Virus record (IMG/VR): IMGVR_UViG_3300034356_001575
Coordinates: 1 to 20,361 of that record
Strand: one strand, 5' to 3'
Length of the DNA: 20,361 nucleotides
Origin: a virus
Shown: piece by piece, positions 14,048 through 20,189 of the stretch
How the letters are laid out: each line of letters opens with the position of its first letter
Position numbering within the stretch: position 1 is the stretch's first letter
Translations under genes and position numbers: made by a program
The notes under the pieces: generated by a model
Seen by the model: only the letters and a program-made list of their open reading frames with translations
Databases searched by the model: none
Told to the model about the DNA's origin: nothing

Positions 14048-14152
14048 TGGCCCGTCTGGGAGGACAGAGCGTTACATGTAACGCGGGCCAAGTTGCCGCC
14101 CCTGACACCAGGGAGGAGCTTGCCGTTGCCAAATGATCTAGGGGAACAACGG
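14048..14152. other. Cluster of inverted repeats with a perfect 16-bp palindrome
   Basis: 14048-14053 pairs with 14085-14090 (TGGCCC/GGGCCA). Inside it, 14055-14058 pairs with 14065-14068 (TCTG/CAGA), and 14069-14084 is a perfect palindrome (GCGTTACATGTAACGC). The three helices could form a compact three-way junction. Next come CCCTG/CAGGG (14100-14104 with 14109-14113) and CCGTTG/CAACGG (14123-14128 with 14147-14152). This lies downstream of cro on the minus strand and could be an RNA control element or a protein-binding site. Confidence 0.4.
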
Positions 14153-14165
14153 AACGGGGCGGGTT

Positions 14166-14381
14166 TCATTGCGCGGCCTCTGTGTGCATCGTCACAAGCC
14201 GCTCGTAGGTGACGCCATCAACGCCGCTCGCTTCGCAAGCCTCCACTAGCTTCGGCCAATACTTGACCGGAATGGAGCCGCGCCGCTTCATCTCTGAAGC
14301 AGTCGTAAAGCCAACACCCAAGATGCGGGCCACTTTTGTTGGACCGCCAAGGGTTTCGAAGATGGTGGAAACTGAACACAT
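14166..14381 (-). CDS. Cro-like repressor, 71 aa
   Basis: A small HTH protein: VSTIFETLGGPTKVARILGVGFTTASEMKRRGSIP, then VKYWPKLVEAC. This is the carph-isopro/YdaS-Cro type, where a Cro-like protein recognises operators as a dimer. The ATG at 14381 was chosen over that at 14396 because the latter lies inside the palindromic operator 14384-14399. With the -10-like TAACAC (14392-14387) only five bases upstream, the message would be nearly leaderless. The gene is divergent from the repressor, as in lambdoid immunity regions. Confidence 0.75.
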   Translation of the reverse strand: MCSVSTIFETLGGPTKVARILGVGFTTASEMKRRGSIPVKYWPKLVEACEASGVDGVTYERLVTMHTEAAQ

Positions 14382-14383
14382 GC

Positions 14384-14434
14384 CCCGTGTTAACATGGGT
14401 CGTGTTATACGTCAAACATTATTTATGTTAACTG
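14384..14434. promoter_or_regulatory. Operator/promoter region between cro and repressor
   Basis: The near-perfect palindrome CCCGTGTTAACATGGG (14384-14399) is followed by related sites CGTGTTATACG (14401-14411) and TATGTTAACTG (14424-14434). On the minus strand TTGACG (14415-14410), 17 bases and TAACAC (14392-14387) form a cro promoter overlapped by the palindrome. On the plus strand TTATAC (14405-14410), 17 bases and TTAACT (14428-14433) form a possible repressor promoter. The two promoters overlap, so occupancy of one site would switch between them. Confidence 0.6.
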
Positions 14435-14452
14435 TCGGCGTATGCGGGATGC

Positions 14453-14776
14453 ATGAATACAATGAGCGATAGGCTACGCGAAGCCAGAATTAGCAGCGGC
14501 TACCATTCCGCTAGTTCAGCAGCAAAAACACACGGTTGGGGTGTATCTACATATATTGCCCACGAAAACGGGCAAAACGAGTTCAATGCCGAACGCGCAG
14601 AAATTTATGCAAAAGCTTTTAAAACAACGGCGGAATGGTTATTGCTGGGCAAGGAAACGCAATCTGCAGGGATTGACGCTCAGTTGCGAGCTTTACCGCC
14701 AGATGACGCTAAGAAACTGATTGAGAGGTTCAGGGCCATGATTGAAGGCGTCAAAATCGTCGGAAAAATAAGGTAG
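14453..14776 (+). CDS. HTH (XRE) repressor without peptidase domain, 107 aa
   Basis: Residues ~4-65 form a CI/Cro-type HTH (MSDRLREARISSG, SAAKTHGWGVSTYIAHENGQNEF, then AEIYAKAFKTTAEWLLLGKE). A short helical C-terminus follows (DDAKKLIERFRAMIEGVK). No LexA/CI-type S24 peptidase is present, so RecA-stimulated self-cleavage is not expected, and induction must use another route such as Cro competition or an anti-repressor. ATGs at 14453 and 14462 are both possible and neither has a good ribosome site. The gene is more AT-rich than its neighbours, as is common for immunity genes that are exchanged among phages. Confidence 0.75.
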   Translation: MNTMSDRLREARISSGYHSASSAAKTHGWGVSTYIAHENGQNEFNAERAEIYAKAFKTTAEWLLLGKETQSAGIDAQLRALPPDDAKKLIERFRAMIEGVKIVGKIR

Positions 14777-14805
14777 GGCTACCCGCCAAAAAAATTTGCC
14801 CACTG

Positions 14806-14849
14806 CTAACACGTTTTGTGTTGACATGCGCCGTGTTAACATCTACCGT
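14806..14849 (+). promoter_or_regulatory. Early right promoter with overlapping operators
   Basis: A consensus -35, TTGACA (14821-14826), is followed by 17 bases and TACCGT (14844-14849). GTGTTGACAT (14818-14827) covers the -35 and GTGTTAACAT (14833-14842) fills the spacer. The latter ten bases are identical to the core of the operator at 14387-14396. An inverted half-site CTAACACG lies at 14806-14813. The promoter would drive the rightward early operon and be shut by the repressor. The 14777-14805 stretch before it shows GGTAG-GG-CTACC (from 14772), without a T-run to make it a terminator. Confidence 0.7.
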
Positions 14850-14878
14850 GTGAACCATAGCAGATCGGGAGACACGCA

Positions 14879-15235
14879 ATGCCAACCCTTCACATCCCCT
14901 ACACCCTGACACTGGTTTCCAACCTTGGCCGTGACGCAGCCCTTGGCACCATCAAGCGCGGCTTCGTTGCTGAGTTTGATGCAACCCTTGACCTTGACTA
15001 CGAAGACGCCCGCAACTGGGAGATCACCTCTGTCACGTTTGAGCAAACGCGCTGGACCGACGAGTTCAGCGTTGACGAGAAATCTGACCCTGACCTCTGG
15101 AAGCTGATCCAGCGTTCGTTCGAATACGACTGGAAGGACTTAGGCGACAAGGTGCGTGAGTGCATCATTAATGACCACGCCGAATATGGCGATGACCGTG
15201 GCGACCACCTCCGCGACATGCAGATGGGGCGCTGA
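14879..15235 (+). CDS. Hypothetical early protein, 118 aa
   Basis: Family not recognised. This is the first gene of the early right operon, with a GGGAG site before the ATG. It is a soluble acidic protein with a beta-rich N-terminus (LHIPYTLTLVSN, FVAEFDATLDLDYED) and a helical, D/E/H-rich C-terminus (IINDHAEYGDDRGDHL). Such first early genes often act on host functions, but nothing here shows a specific role. Its stop is one base before the next ATG. Confidence 0.75.
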   Translation: MPTLHIPYTLTLVSNLGRDAALGTIKRGFVAEFDATLDLDYEDARNWEITSVTFEQTRWTDEFSVDEKSDPDLWKLIQRSFEYDWKDLGDKVRECIINDHAEYGDDRGDHLRDMQMGR

Positions 15236-15236
15236 G

Positions 15237-15455
15237 ATGAACGTCATTGTTTCATACATCTGCCCGCCCATCCCTGACCGCAGCGCCGATTGGGAAGCCC
15301 GCATGGACAACCACGATGACAACGAAAATACCATGCGCGGGTTTGGCATTACCAAGCTGGCGGCGATGGAAAACCTTCTGGAGCAATTTGATGGAGATGA
15401 GCCGGAAGCCCGCGCCATCTGGGATGCAATCAACCGCATAGAAAGGCAGTGGTGA
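15237..15455 (+). CDS. Hypothetical early protein, 72 aa
   Basis: Family not recognised. The ATG at 15237 lies one base after the previous stop with GGGG upstream; the longer frame from 15156 is inside the preceding gene. The protein is acidic with a small hydrophobic start (VIVSYICPPIP), a D/N-rich middle and a helical C-terminus (AAMENLLEQFDGDEPEARAI). Its stop overlaps the start of the 26-aa membrane peptide (TGATG). Confidence 0.65.
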   Translation: MNVIVSYICPPIPDRSADWEARMDNHDDNENTMRGFGITKLAAMENLLEQFDGDEPEARAIWDAINRIERQW

Positions 15456-15535
15456 TGACTTGGACCATACCCGTCAAAGCCCTCGCAGGCTTCATCGCAT
15501 TTAGCATTGGTTTCTTGGCAGCAATCAACTGGTGA
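15455..15535 (+). CDS. Single-helix membrane microprotein, 26 aa
   Basis: ATG overlaps the preceding TGA by one base. The 26 residues are a short polar start (MTWT) and one transmembrane-like helix (IPVKALAGFIAFSIGFLAAI) ending NW. The gap to the next ATG is only five bases. The perfect fit between neighbours is the main reason to accept it. Function unknown; with the 31-aa peptide at 12111-12206 it makes two tiny membrane peptides in the two early operons. Confidence 0.5.
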   Translation: MTWTIPVKALAGFIAFSIGFLAAINW

Positions 15536-15540
15536 GCATC

Positions 15541-15699
15541 ATGGAAAACGACCCTGACTGGCTTGAAGCAGACCGGGACGAGTTCATTGACCGCTACCTC
15601 GCAGAACACCCGGACGCCACGGAATTTGAAGCCGCTTTGATGTGGGCAATATCGCCCGAAACCGAACCCACGAAGGATTATTCACATGCGAACATCTGA
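15541..15699 (+). CDS. Small acidic protein, 52 aa
   Basis: Family not recognised. It is strongly acidic (ENDPDWLEADRDEFIDRYLAEHPDATEFEAAL) with a short variable tail, and overlaps the ERF gene by 14 bases in another frame. Acidic DNA-mimic proteins occur in phage early operons, but this one is too short to claim that. It sits directly before the recombination genes. Confidence 0.6.
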   Translation: MENDPDWLEADRDEFIDRYLAEHPDATEFEAALMWAISPETEPTKDYSHANI

Positions 15700-16315
15700 A
15701 GCCATTGACCAGCTTGCCACGGCACTTGCTTCCGCTCAGTCGGAAATGAAGAACGCCAAGCTGAACAAGGTCAACCCGCACTTCAAGAGCAAGTACGCTG
15801 ACCTTGCCGAGATCAGGGATACCGTCACCCCTGCCCTGTCCAAGCACGGTATTGCCGTGGTCAACGGCACGGATGCCACGGAAGGCGGCTTGCACGTTGT
15901 CACGCGGCTCATTCACAAGTCGGGCCAGTGGATTGAATCCAGGTTCCCGATTGCCTATGACAAGCCGCAGACGATGGGCAGCGCCATCACATACGGCAAG
16001 CGGTATAATCTTGCCGCAGTCGCCAACATCGCCGCTGATGAGGACGATGACGCCAACGCCGCGAACGACAAGCCCGCACCGCCGCCCGTCATGCTGGCAG
16101 CAAGCGGAACCCCCGGCGCATCAAAGGCCGGAAGCCGCGACACGTTTTCAAAGCTGGTGAAGGAAATTCGTCAGGCTGCGTCCGTCACCACGCTCAAGGC
16201 TTGGTATCAGTCCAACGTCACGACGATTGACGCGCTGCCGCCTGACTTTCTTGACGAACTGCGCGTTGAGTACAATGACCGCCAGAGCGAACTTAAGGCA
16301 TCGGTGGCGGCATGA
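15686..16315 (+). CDS. erf: ERF-family single-strand annealing protein
   Basis: A 209-residue recombinase that binds ssDNA and anneals complementary strands, used in phage recombination and genome circularisation. The ERF pattern is clear: AEMKNAKLN.VNPHFKSKYADLAEI-type N-terminus (about 17-44), LSKHGIAVVNG, LIHKSGQWIES and the GSAITYGKRYNLAAVANI core (about 98-115). An acidic D-rich segment (DEDDDAN) and a P/A-rich linker follow, then a C-terminal helical domain (about 150-205). An AAGGA site precedes the ATG. It is the functional partner of RusA from the opposite operon. Confidence 0.9.
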   Translation: MRTSEAIDQLATALASAQSEMKNAKLNKVNPHFKSKYADLAEIRDTVTPALSKHGIAVVNGTDATEGGLHVVTRLIHKSGQWIESRFPIAYDKPQTMGSAITYGKRYNLAAVANIAADEDDDANAANDKPAPPPVMLAASGTPGASKAGSRDTFSKLVKEIRQAASVTTLKAWYQSNVTTIDALPPDFLDELRVEYNDRQSELKASVAA

Positions 16316-16806
16316 GCGAAACATTCCCCCTTCTCTACGAAGGCAACGGGCTGTTCCGCTGTCTCCACCCGAAAAGGGTCAAGCTAGACGTTGGCGCAGT
16401 CCACGGCTGGCAGATGGCGGAAAACAGATCAAGCGAATCCCATAGGCACTTCTTCGCTGTGGTGAATGAGGCGTGGAGGAACTTACCTGAAGACTTGGCT
16501 GATGACTTCCCCTCGCCTGAACACCTCCGCAAGTGGGCGCTCATCAAGGCGGGGTTCTGCTCTGAGACGCGCATTGTCTGCGCCAATAACTCGGAAGCCA
16601 TGACGCTGGCAACGAAGGCCAAGTCGCTTGACAAGTACAGCGTTGTAGCGATCGACGGGAAGACCGTCACGATCTGGACGGCTGACAGCCAGCGCCGTGA
16701 CGCGATGGGGCGCAAGACATTTCAGGAGGCGAAAGAGCGGGCTCTACACATCATTAGCAATCTACTCGGCGTTGACTTCACAATCTTATTAAAGGAGGCC
16801 GCATAA
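16312..16806 (+). CDS. Hypothetical protein in the recombination module, 164 aa
   Basis: Coupled to erf by ATGA. The layout has an N-terminal beta part, then [36 protein letters not shown] and a C-terminal [23 protein letters not shown]. This recalls phage proteins of the DUF1367/NinB type, which have the same HR-FFA-helix and G-Y/F pattern, but I am not certain of the family. Location in a recombination cluster supports a role in DNA recombination or replication. Confidence 0.7.
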   Translation: MSETFPLLYEGNGLFRCLHPKRVKLDVGAVHGWQMAENRSSESHRHFFAVVNEAWRNLPEDLADDFPSPEHLRKWALIKAGFCSETRIVCANNSEAMTLATKAKSLDKYSVVAIDGKTVTIWTADSQRRDAMGRKTFQEAKERALHIISNLLGVDFTILLKEAA

Positions 16807-17093
16807 TGACCACTTACGACAACACTAATCGAGGAATCCTTGGCCGCAACAAACGCAAGGAAAAGGACACTCATCCTGATTTTAGCGGCAGCATCAACGT
16901 AGAAGGCCACGACTATTGGCTGTCAGGTTGGCTGAAAGAGAACGCCAACGGGAAGTTCTTCAGCCTGTCAGTCAAACGCAAAGACGGCACAGCAGAGAGG
17001 CCGGAACAGTTTGTGGCAAAGGCCAAGGAAGTGTTTCCAGGTGCTCAGATTGACCTCGATGACTCTGTCCCATTTGCTCCCGAGGTTCGTTGA
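16806..17093 (+). CDS. Hypothetical early protein, 95 aa
   Basis: A strong AAGGAGG site and TAATG overlap define the start. The central part (about 20-60: [23 protein letters not shown]...[12 protein letters not shown]) is a compact beta domain resembling the small DUF736-like proteins found in phages and plasmids of alphaproteobacteria; the match is by eye. The C-terminus is acidic (DLDDSVPF), a feature of some ssDNA-associated proteins. The stop overlaps the TTG of the HNH gene. Confidence 0.7.
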   Translation: MTTYDNTNRGILGRNKRKEKDTHPDFSGSINVEGHDYWLSGWLKENANGKFFSLSVKRKDGTAERPEQFVAKAKEVFPGAQIDLDDSVPFAPEVR

Positions 17094-17431
17094 CCAAGCG
17101 CATCACCATAACCCCCAAGCGGCGGGCAGAGGTATTCCGAGACGCGGGCGGCATATGCCACCTGTGTTCTCGGAAGATTGCCCCCGGAGAGCCGTGGGAA
17201 GTTGAGCACCGCAAACCTTTGGCATTAGGTGGCACTAACGATCCTGAAAACCTTTTCCCGGCTCACGTTGATTGCCACGCGGGCAAGTCTCGCGGGGAGA
17301 TTAAAATCATCCGCAAGGCAGATCGGCAGATGAAGAAAGCAATAGGCGTCAAGGCCAGCCGCAACCCGCTTCCGGGCGGCAAACGGTCCAAGTGGAAAAA
17401 GCGCATGGATGGAACGGTAGTCGAAAGATGA
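17090..17431 (+). CDS. HNH endonuclease
   Basis: A 113-residue protein with a full HNH nuclease layout. C23HLC26 and later C62H63 act as structural zinc ligands, [11 protein letters not shown] (38-48) holds the catalytic E39-H40, N54 is in PENLFP and H59 follows. The C-terminus is very basic ([14 protein letters not shown]). The start is TTG overlapping the upstream TGA (TTGA), with GAGG before it. Phage HNH proteins may be homing nucleases or helpers of DNA cutting at packaging. Lying in the recombination/integration cluster, a role in DNA processing is likely but not specified. Confidence 0.85.
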   Translation: MTKRITITPKRRAEVFRDAGGICHLCSRKIAPGEPWEVEHRKPLALGGTNDPENLFPAHVDCHAGKSRGEIKIIRKADRQMKKAIGVKASRNPLPGGKRSKWKKRMDGTVVER

Positions 17432-17805
17432 AACTTTACAGCCCCGAAGAAGTCCAGGCGATGTTTCCCGACAATCGCCGCCCGTCTCTCAAGCGCCTGA
17501 TTGCCAAGGCCAAAGAAGCAGGCTGTTGCTGCAAGCTGGGCCGGGGAATAGGCTTCACACCGGAACAGGTTCAGACGTTCCTTGGATACCTCACATGCTC
17601 CGTATCAAGAAATACCCCACCCGCTCAAAGAACTGGTTCGTCCGTGGGACGGTTGGCGGGGTCATCATATTTGAAAGCACGGGAACTGCTGACCGGGGCC
17701 AAGCGGAACGCTACCGCCTCAAACGCGAACGGGAAGTCTATGACGCCGCCCGACTCGGACAAGTCAAAGACGCCACATTCGCTGATGCCGTCACCGTCTA
17801 CCTGA
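17428..17805 (+). CDS. Excisionase-like HTH protein
   Basis: Starts at an ATG overlapping the HNH stop (ATGA). Residues 1-55 ([44 protein letters not shown]) form a winged/MerR-like HTH of the kind found directly before integrases, which acts as a recombination directionality factor. The remaining ~70 residues are S/T/A/K-rich, low-complexity and overlap the integrase by 211 bases in another frame. SYLKARELLTGAK in this tail looks like a possible real helix. It may help excise the prophage by bending DNA at att. Confidence 0.65.
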   Translation: MKLYSPEEVQAMFPDNRRPSLKRLIAKAKEAGCCCKLGRGIGFTPEQVQTFLGYLTCSVSRNTPPAQRTGSSVGRLAGSSYLKARELLTGAKRNATASNANGKSMTPPDSDKSKTPHSLMPSPST

Positions 17806-18560
17806 ACAAGGGAAAAGGGGGCCGCTTCTTGGCCCAGCTACTTGACCACTTCAAGGAAACACCATTGCCACAGATTGGACAGATTGAGATTGATGAAGCC
17901 GCGCGGGTTCTGTACCCGGACGCCAAGGCTTCCACGCTCAACCGTCAGGTATACGGTCCAGTTGTTGCCATCCTGCGCGCTGCCGCTAAGGCAAGGTTGC
18001 CGGGGGCCACGGCACCGATGATTGACCGCCGCCATGAACAGAAGCCGGAAATTACCCCAGCCGATGACAAGCACCTTGACGCCCTATTGCCGCATCTGCC
18101 GGAAGGGCTTGCCGCACTCATAACCTTGATGACCTACACGGGCCTTCGGACGGGCGAGGCGCTGTCAATCCGGCCAGAGCATGTGCGGGATGGTTTCGCA
18201 CTTGCGGGACGGACCAAGAATGGAGAACCGCGCCTCACGCCCGTTCCAGAGGGCTGGGAGTACCCTTCTGGGGGATGGGGCTACAACACCACCCAAGGCG
18301 TTGGGAAGGCCCTCAGACGCGCCCACAAAGCCGCTGGGCTACCATACCGGGACGGGCATGAATTGGGCCGTCACGCCTTTGCAGCGCGGTTCCTGAAGGC
18401 CGGGGGCAGTATCAAGCGGCTGAAGGAAGCCGGGGGCTGGAAAAAGCTGCAAGTGGTGGATGAAAGTTATGGACACTTGGAGATGACGGACGTTCACGAC
18501 TTTATGCGTGAACTTTCCAGAAAGCGTGTGAAATCCGTGAACCCAAGTGGCAGCAAATGA
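17595..18560 (+). CDS. int: Tyrosine integrase
   Basis: At 321 aa, this is a phage-type tyrosine recombinase. The start at 17595 removes an upstream shadow. Catalytic residues: R185 in TYTGLRTGEAL, K208 in the beta-hairpin region, H255 and R259 in GHELGRHAFAARF, a conserved GGW (280-282) and nucleophile Y292 in ESYGHLEM. The N-terminal ~100 residues would be the SAM-like core-binding and arm-binding parts. It catalyses attP x attB recombination; the att core could not be identified. The gene ends 20 bases before the A-tract of a minus-strand terminator. Confidence 0.9.
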   Translation: MLRIKKYPTRSKNWFVRGTVGGVIIFESTGTADRGQAERYRLKREREVYDAARLGQVKDATFADAVTVYLNKGKGGRFLAQLLDHFKETPLPQIGQIEIDEAARVLYPDAKASTLNRQVYGPVVAILRAAAKARLPGATAPMIDRRHEQKPEITPADDKHLDALLPHLPEGLAALITLMTYTGLRTGEALSIRPEHVRDGFALAGRTKNGEPRLTPVPEGWEYPSGGWGYNTTQGVGKALRRAHKAAGLPYRDGHELGRHAFAARFLKAGGSIKRLKEAGGWKKLQVVDESYGHLEMTDVHDFMRELSRKRVKSVNPSGSK

Positions 18561-18580
18561 AAATGTTCAATTATATCAAT

Positions 18581-18614
18581 AAAAAAGGGCCGCAAGTGAA
18601 ACACCCAGCGGCCC
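18581..18614 (-). terminator. Intrinsic terminator facing the integrase gene
   Basis: GGGCCGC (18587-18593) pairs with GCGGCCC (18608-18614), seven G-C pairs with a 14-base loop. On the minus strand the stem is followed by TTTTTT (18586-18581), so it stops leftward transcription. It probably shields int from antisense reads coming from the lysis operon. On the plus strand there is no T-run. Confidence 0.75.
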
Positions 18615-18645
18615 AAGTCTAGGGAGGAAATTACGTGGAAAAAGC

Positions 18646-18704
18646 AACGGGAACGGCCCATTTAGCGAACAGACACGGCACAATTGGCCCCTTTTGTTCC
18701 CGTT
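18646..18704. repeat. 9-bp inverted repeat in the gap after integrase
   Basis: AACGGGAAC (18646-18654) and GTTCCCGTT (18696-18704) are perfect inverted copies 41 bases apart, with GGCC next to or inside each arm. Gap 18561-18763 also holds the terminator above and two ribosome-site candidates. This is the expected attP neighbourhood, so arm-binding sites are possible, but no core is identified. Confidence 0.4.
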
Positions 18705-18763
18705 TACGTCAGTCTTGTTTTGAAAAAGTGTGCCGAAATACGTGTACCCATAGGAGGCCCGTG

Positions 18764-19156
18764 ATGAATAACCCCGAGCGGGAAGACCACTGTGACAAAA
18801 CTGGCCCGCAGCTAGGAAATGAACCGAGCGGGATTGCCGCCTGGCTGATCCGGCAGGCCCAGCAGTTTGAGGACCAGCACGCGCCGCAGCACCTGACGAT
18901 TGGGTTGAGAGAGGCGGCTGGGGAGATCGAACGTCTGAACCGCGAGCTGGATGATGTCTGGGACGCCCTAGCTATCCAGCGGGAGGACAACGCCAGCTTT
19001 GGCGATGCGTTTAAACGGCAAGCCGCCGAGATCAAGCGTCTGCGGGCGAAGCTGGCGCTGTTCGCGTGTGACTGCGCGGTTAACGAACGGTGCGCTGTGC
19101 CGGACAACTGCCGCAATTTTCAGGCTCGTAGAATGTTGGAGGCTAACAATGATTGA
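18764..19156 (+). CDS. Hypothetical coiled-coil protein, 130 aa
   Basis: Family not recognised. The helical C-terminal half contains REAAGEIERLNRELDDVWDALAIQ and AAEIKRLRAKLALF, likely coiled coil, followed by a Cys-rich tail (ACDCAVNERCAVPDNC). The ATG at 18764 has an AGGAGG site. However, an in-frame GTG at 18635 also has a strong GGGAGG and would give 173 residues with four extra cysteines, so the start is uncertain. The stop overlaps the next gene by eight bases. Three further small genes follow in the same operon. Confidence 0.65.
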   Translation: MNNPEREDHCDKTGPQLGNEPSGIAAWLIRQAQQFEDQHAPQHLTIGLREAAGEIERLNRELDDVWDALAIQREDNASFGDAFKRQAAEIKRLRAKLALFACDCAVNERCAVPDNCRNFQARRMLEANND

Positions 19157-19379
19157 CCCTGCACAGATACCGGGCGAGGTGGTGGAGGCGGCTTTATGGG
19201 CTTACAACTACGCATCCAGAGATTGTTACACGGCGGAAGAACAGGACATTGCTACCGCCATCGCAGCAGCCCTCAATGCGTGGCCGGGGATGAGCCAGCT
19301 TGCGGAAAACGACAGCGCCAGCATCCGCGAGATGGCCGCCCTCATCCTCCCCCTGCCGCAGGAGGCGCGTGATGACTGA
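19149..19379 (+). CDS. Hypothetical small protein, 76 aa
   Basis: Family not recognised. It overlaps the preceding and following genes by eight bases each. The protein is helical and acidic, with VVEAALWAYNYASRD and ATAIAAALNAWPGMSQ. Related small proteins with the E-A-A-x-W/x-A pattern are common in rhizobial phages; the role is unknown. Confidence 0.6.
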   Translation: MIDPAQIPGEVVEAALWAYNYASRDCYTAEEQDIATAIAAALNAWPGMSQLAENDSASIREMAALILPLPQEARDD

Positions 19380-19551
19380 CATTGTGGAGAGGCTGCGGGC
19401 GCACAAAGTACCGCAAATGCACGAAGCTGCCGCCGAGATCGAACGGCTGCGGGCGGCGCTGTTGAAGATCAAGCGTGGTTCAGTATGGAACTGCGACATT
19501 GAAGCATTCATCGACGCAGCCCTCGCAGAGGAGAAGAAGGATGACCTCTGA
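19372..19551 (+). CDS. Hypothetical coiled-coil small protein, 59 aa
   Basis: The ATG has AGGAGG upstream and overlaps the preceding stop by eight bases. The centre, HEAAAEIERLRAALLKIKRG, repeats the motif of the 130-aa protein (EAAGEIERLNREL), suggesting duplicated modules. The C-terminus is helical and acidic (IEAFIDAALAEEKKDD). Function unknown. Confidence 0.6.
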   Translation: MTDIVERLRAHKVPQMHEAAAEIERLRAALLKIKRGSVWNCDIEAFIDAALAEEKKDDL

Positions 19552-19717
19552 CCGCCGCGCCGCGCTGGTGGAGAAGGTGGCTAGGGCCATCAGCAATCCA
19601 AACGGCTTTGAGGACAATTGGAAGTTCTGGACTGGGGAAGCTGAAATCGCCGTCGACCTCATCCTCGCCGAGGTGCTGGAGGAAGCGGCGTTTCTGAGGC
19701 TAGAAAGGCCATCCTGA
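19541..19717 (+). CDS. Hypothetical small protein, 58 aa
   Basis: ATG at 19541 overlaps the previous gene by 11 bases and has an AGAAGAAGG purine site. The sequence is helical: RRAALVEKVARAIS, a short NGFEDNWKFW stretch and an EAEIAVDLILAEVLEEAAFL helix. No family recognised. It converges on the lysis operon, with 25 bases between the two stop codons and no strong terminator. Confidence 0.6.
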   Translation: MTSDRRAALVEKVARAISNPNGFEDNWKFWTGEAEIAVDLILAEVLEEAAFLRLERPS

Positions 19718-19742
19718 TCTACGCCCGATCCCTGCGCTACTA

Positions 19743-20003
19743 CTAGCCCTTCGGGGGCAGTCCCAGCCGCTTCCTGCGCCATTCATCGCCCCTGCCCGCC
19801 CGTTCGGCCTTGCGCCATTCGGCTTCCTCTTGCGGGGTCATGCGCTTGGACAGGATAGCCAAAATCTGAGGCCAAGCCTTTGTTGCCAGTTCCCTGACAA
19901 CCTCCCCCCAGAATGCCGGGGTTCGCATCACCAAAAAAGAAGCGGCCCCCACACCAATGAGGACCGCCACGATAAGAGCAAATACTATTACGCCTTCCGA
20001 CAT
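19743..20003 (-). CDS. One-helix membrane protein of the lysis cassette, 86 aa
   Basis: An N-terminal transmembrane helix (VIVFALIVAVLIGVGAASFLV, about 5-25) is followed by a charged cytoplasmic or periplasmic region with RMTPQEEAEWRKAERAGRGDEWRRKR. The TAATG overlap with the holin gene makes them a pair. N-in, one-helix proteins here are often spanin-like or holin-modulating, but the charge pattern alone does not decide. The frame extends to 20174 through the holin gene; the later start is chosen for the overlap. Confidence 0.7.
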   Translation of the reverse strand: MSEGVIVFALIVAVLIGVGAASFLVMRTPAFWGEVVRELATKAWPQILAILSKRMTPQEEAEWRKAERAGRGDEWRRKRLGLPPKG

Positions 20004-20179
20004 TAGGCCGCAGCCTTGCCCTTCTGCCAGAACACCCACCAGGCGATGCCGCCCAGCGAGACAATGGCACCCGTGAGGGTAACGCCCATTTCGGCAGTAA
20101 TAAGGCCCTTGCTGACAAGCATGCCCGCAACCACTTGCATAATGATGCGGATAAACTGCTGGATTGTGTCCCAATTCAT
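20003..20179 (-). CDS. Holin, 58 aa
   Basis: Two hydrophobic segments (about 8-25 and 33-51) flank a short polar turn (SKGLITAEMG), with a basic C-terminus (WQKGKAAA), typical of small phage holins that form membrane holes releasing the endolysin. The ATG at 20179 has AGGAG seven bases upstream; the longer frame to 20227 overlaps the endolysin end. It lies directly after the endolysin and before the one-helix membrane protein. Confidence 0.75.
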   Translation of the reverse strand: MNWDTIQQFIRIIMQVVAGMLVSKGLITAEMGVTLTGAIVSLGGIAWWVFWQKGKAAA

Positions 20180-20189
20180 ATTCGTACTC

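Noticed and set aside
13816-14169. 117-codon minus-strand frame between cro and the RusA operon
   Set aside because: It covers the 53-aa gene that has a strong ribosome site, and its composition is that of an antisense shadow; no ribosome site was seen for it.
14772-14800. Terminator after the repressor gene
   Set aside because: GGTAG/CTACC is a short stem, and the following tract is A-rich, not T-rich, on the plus strand.
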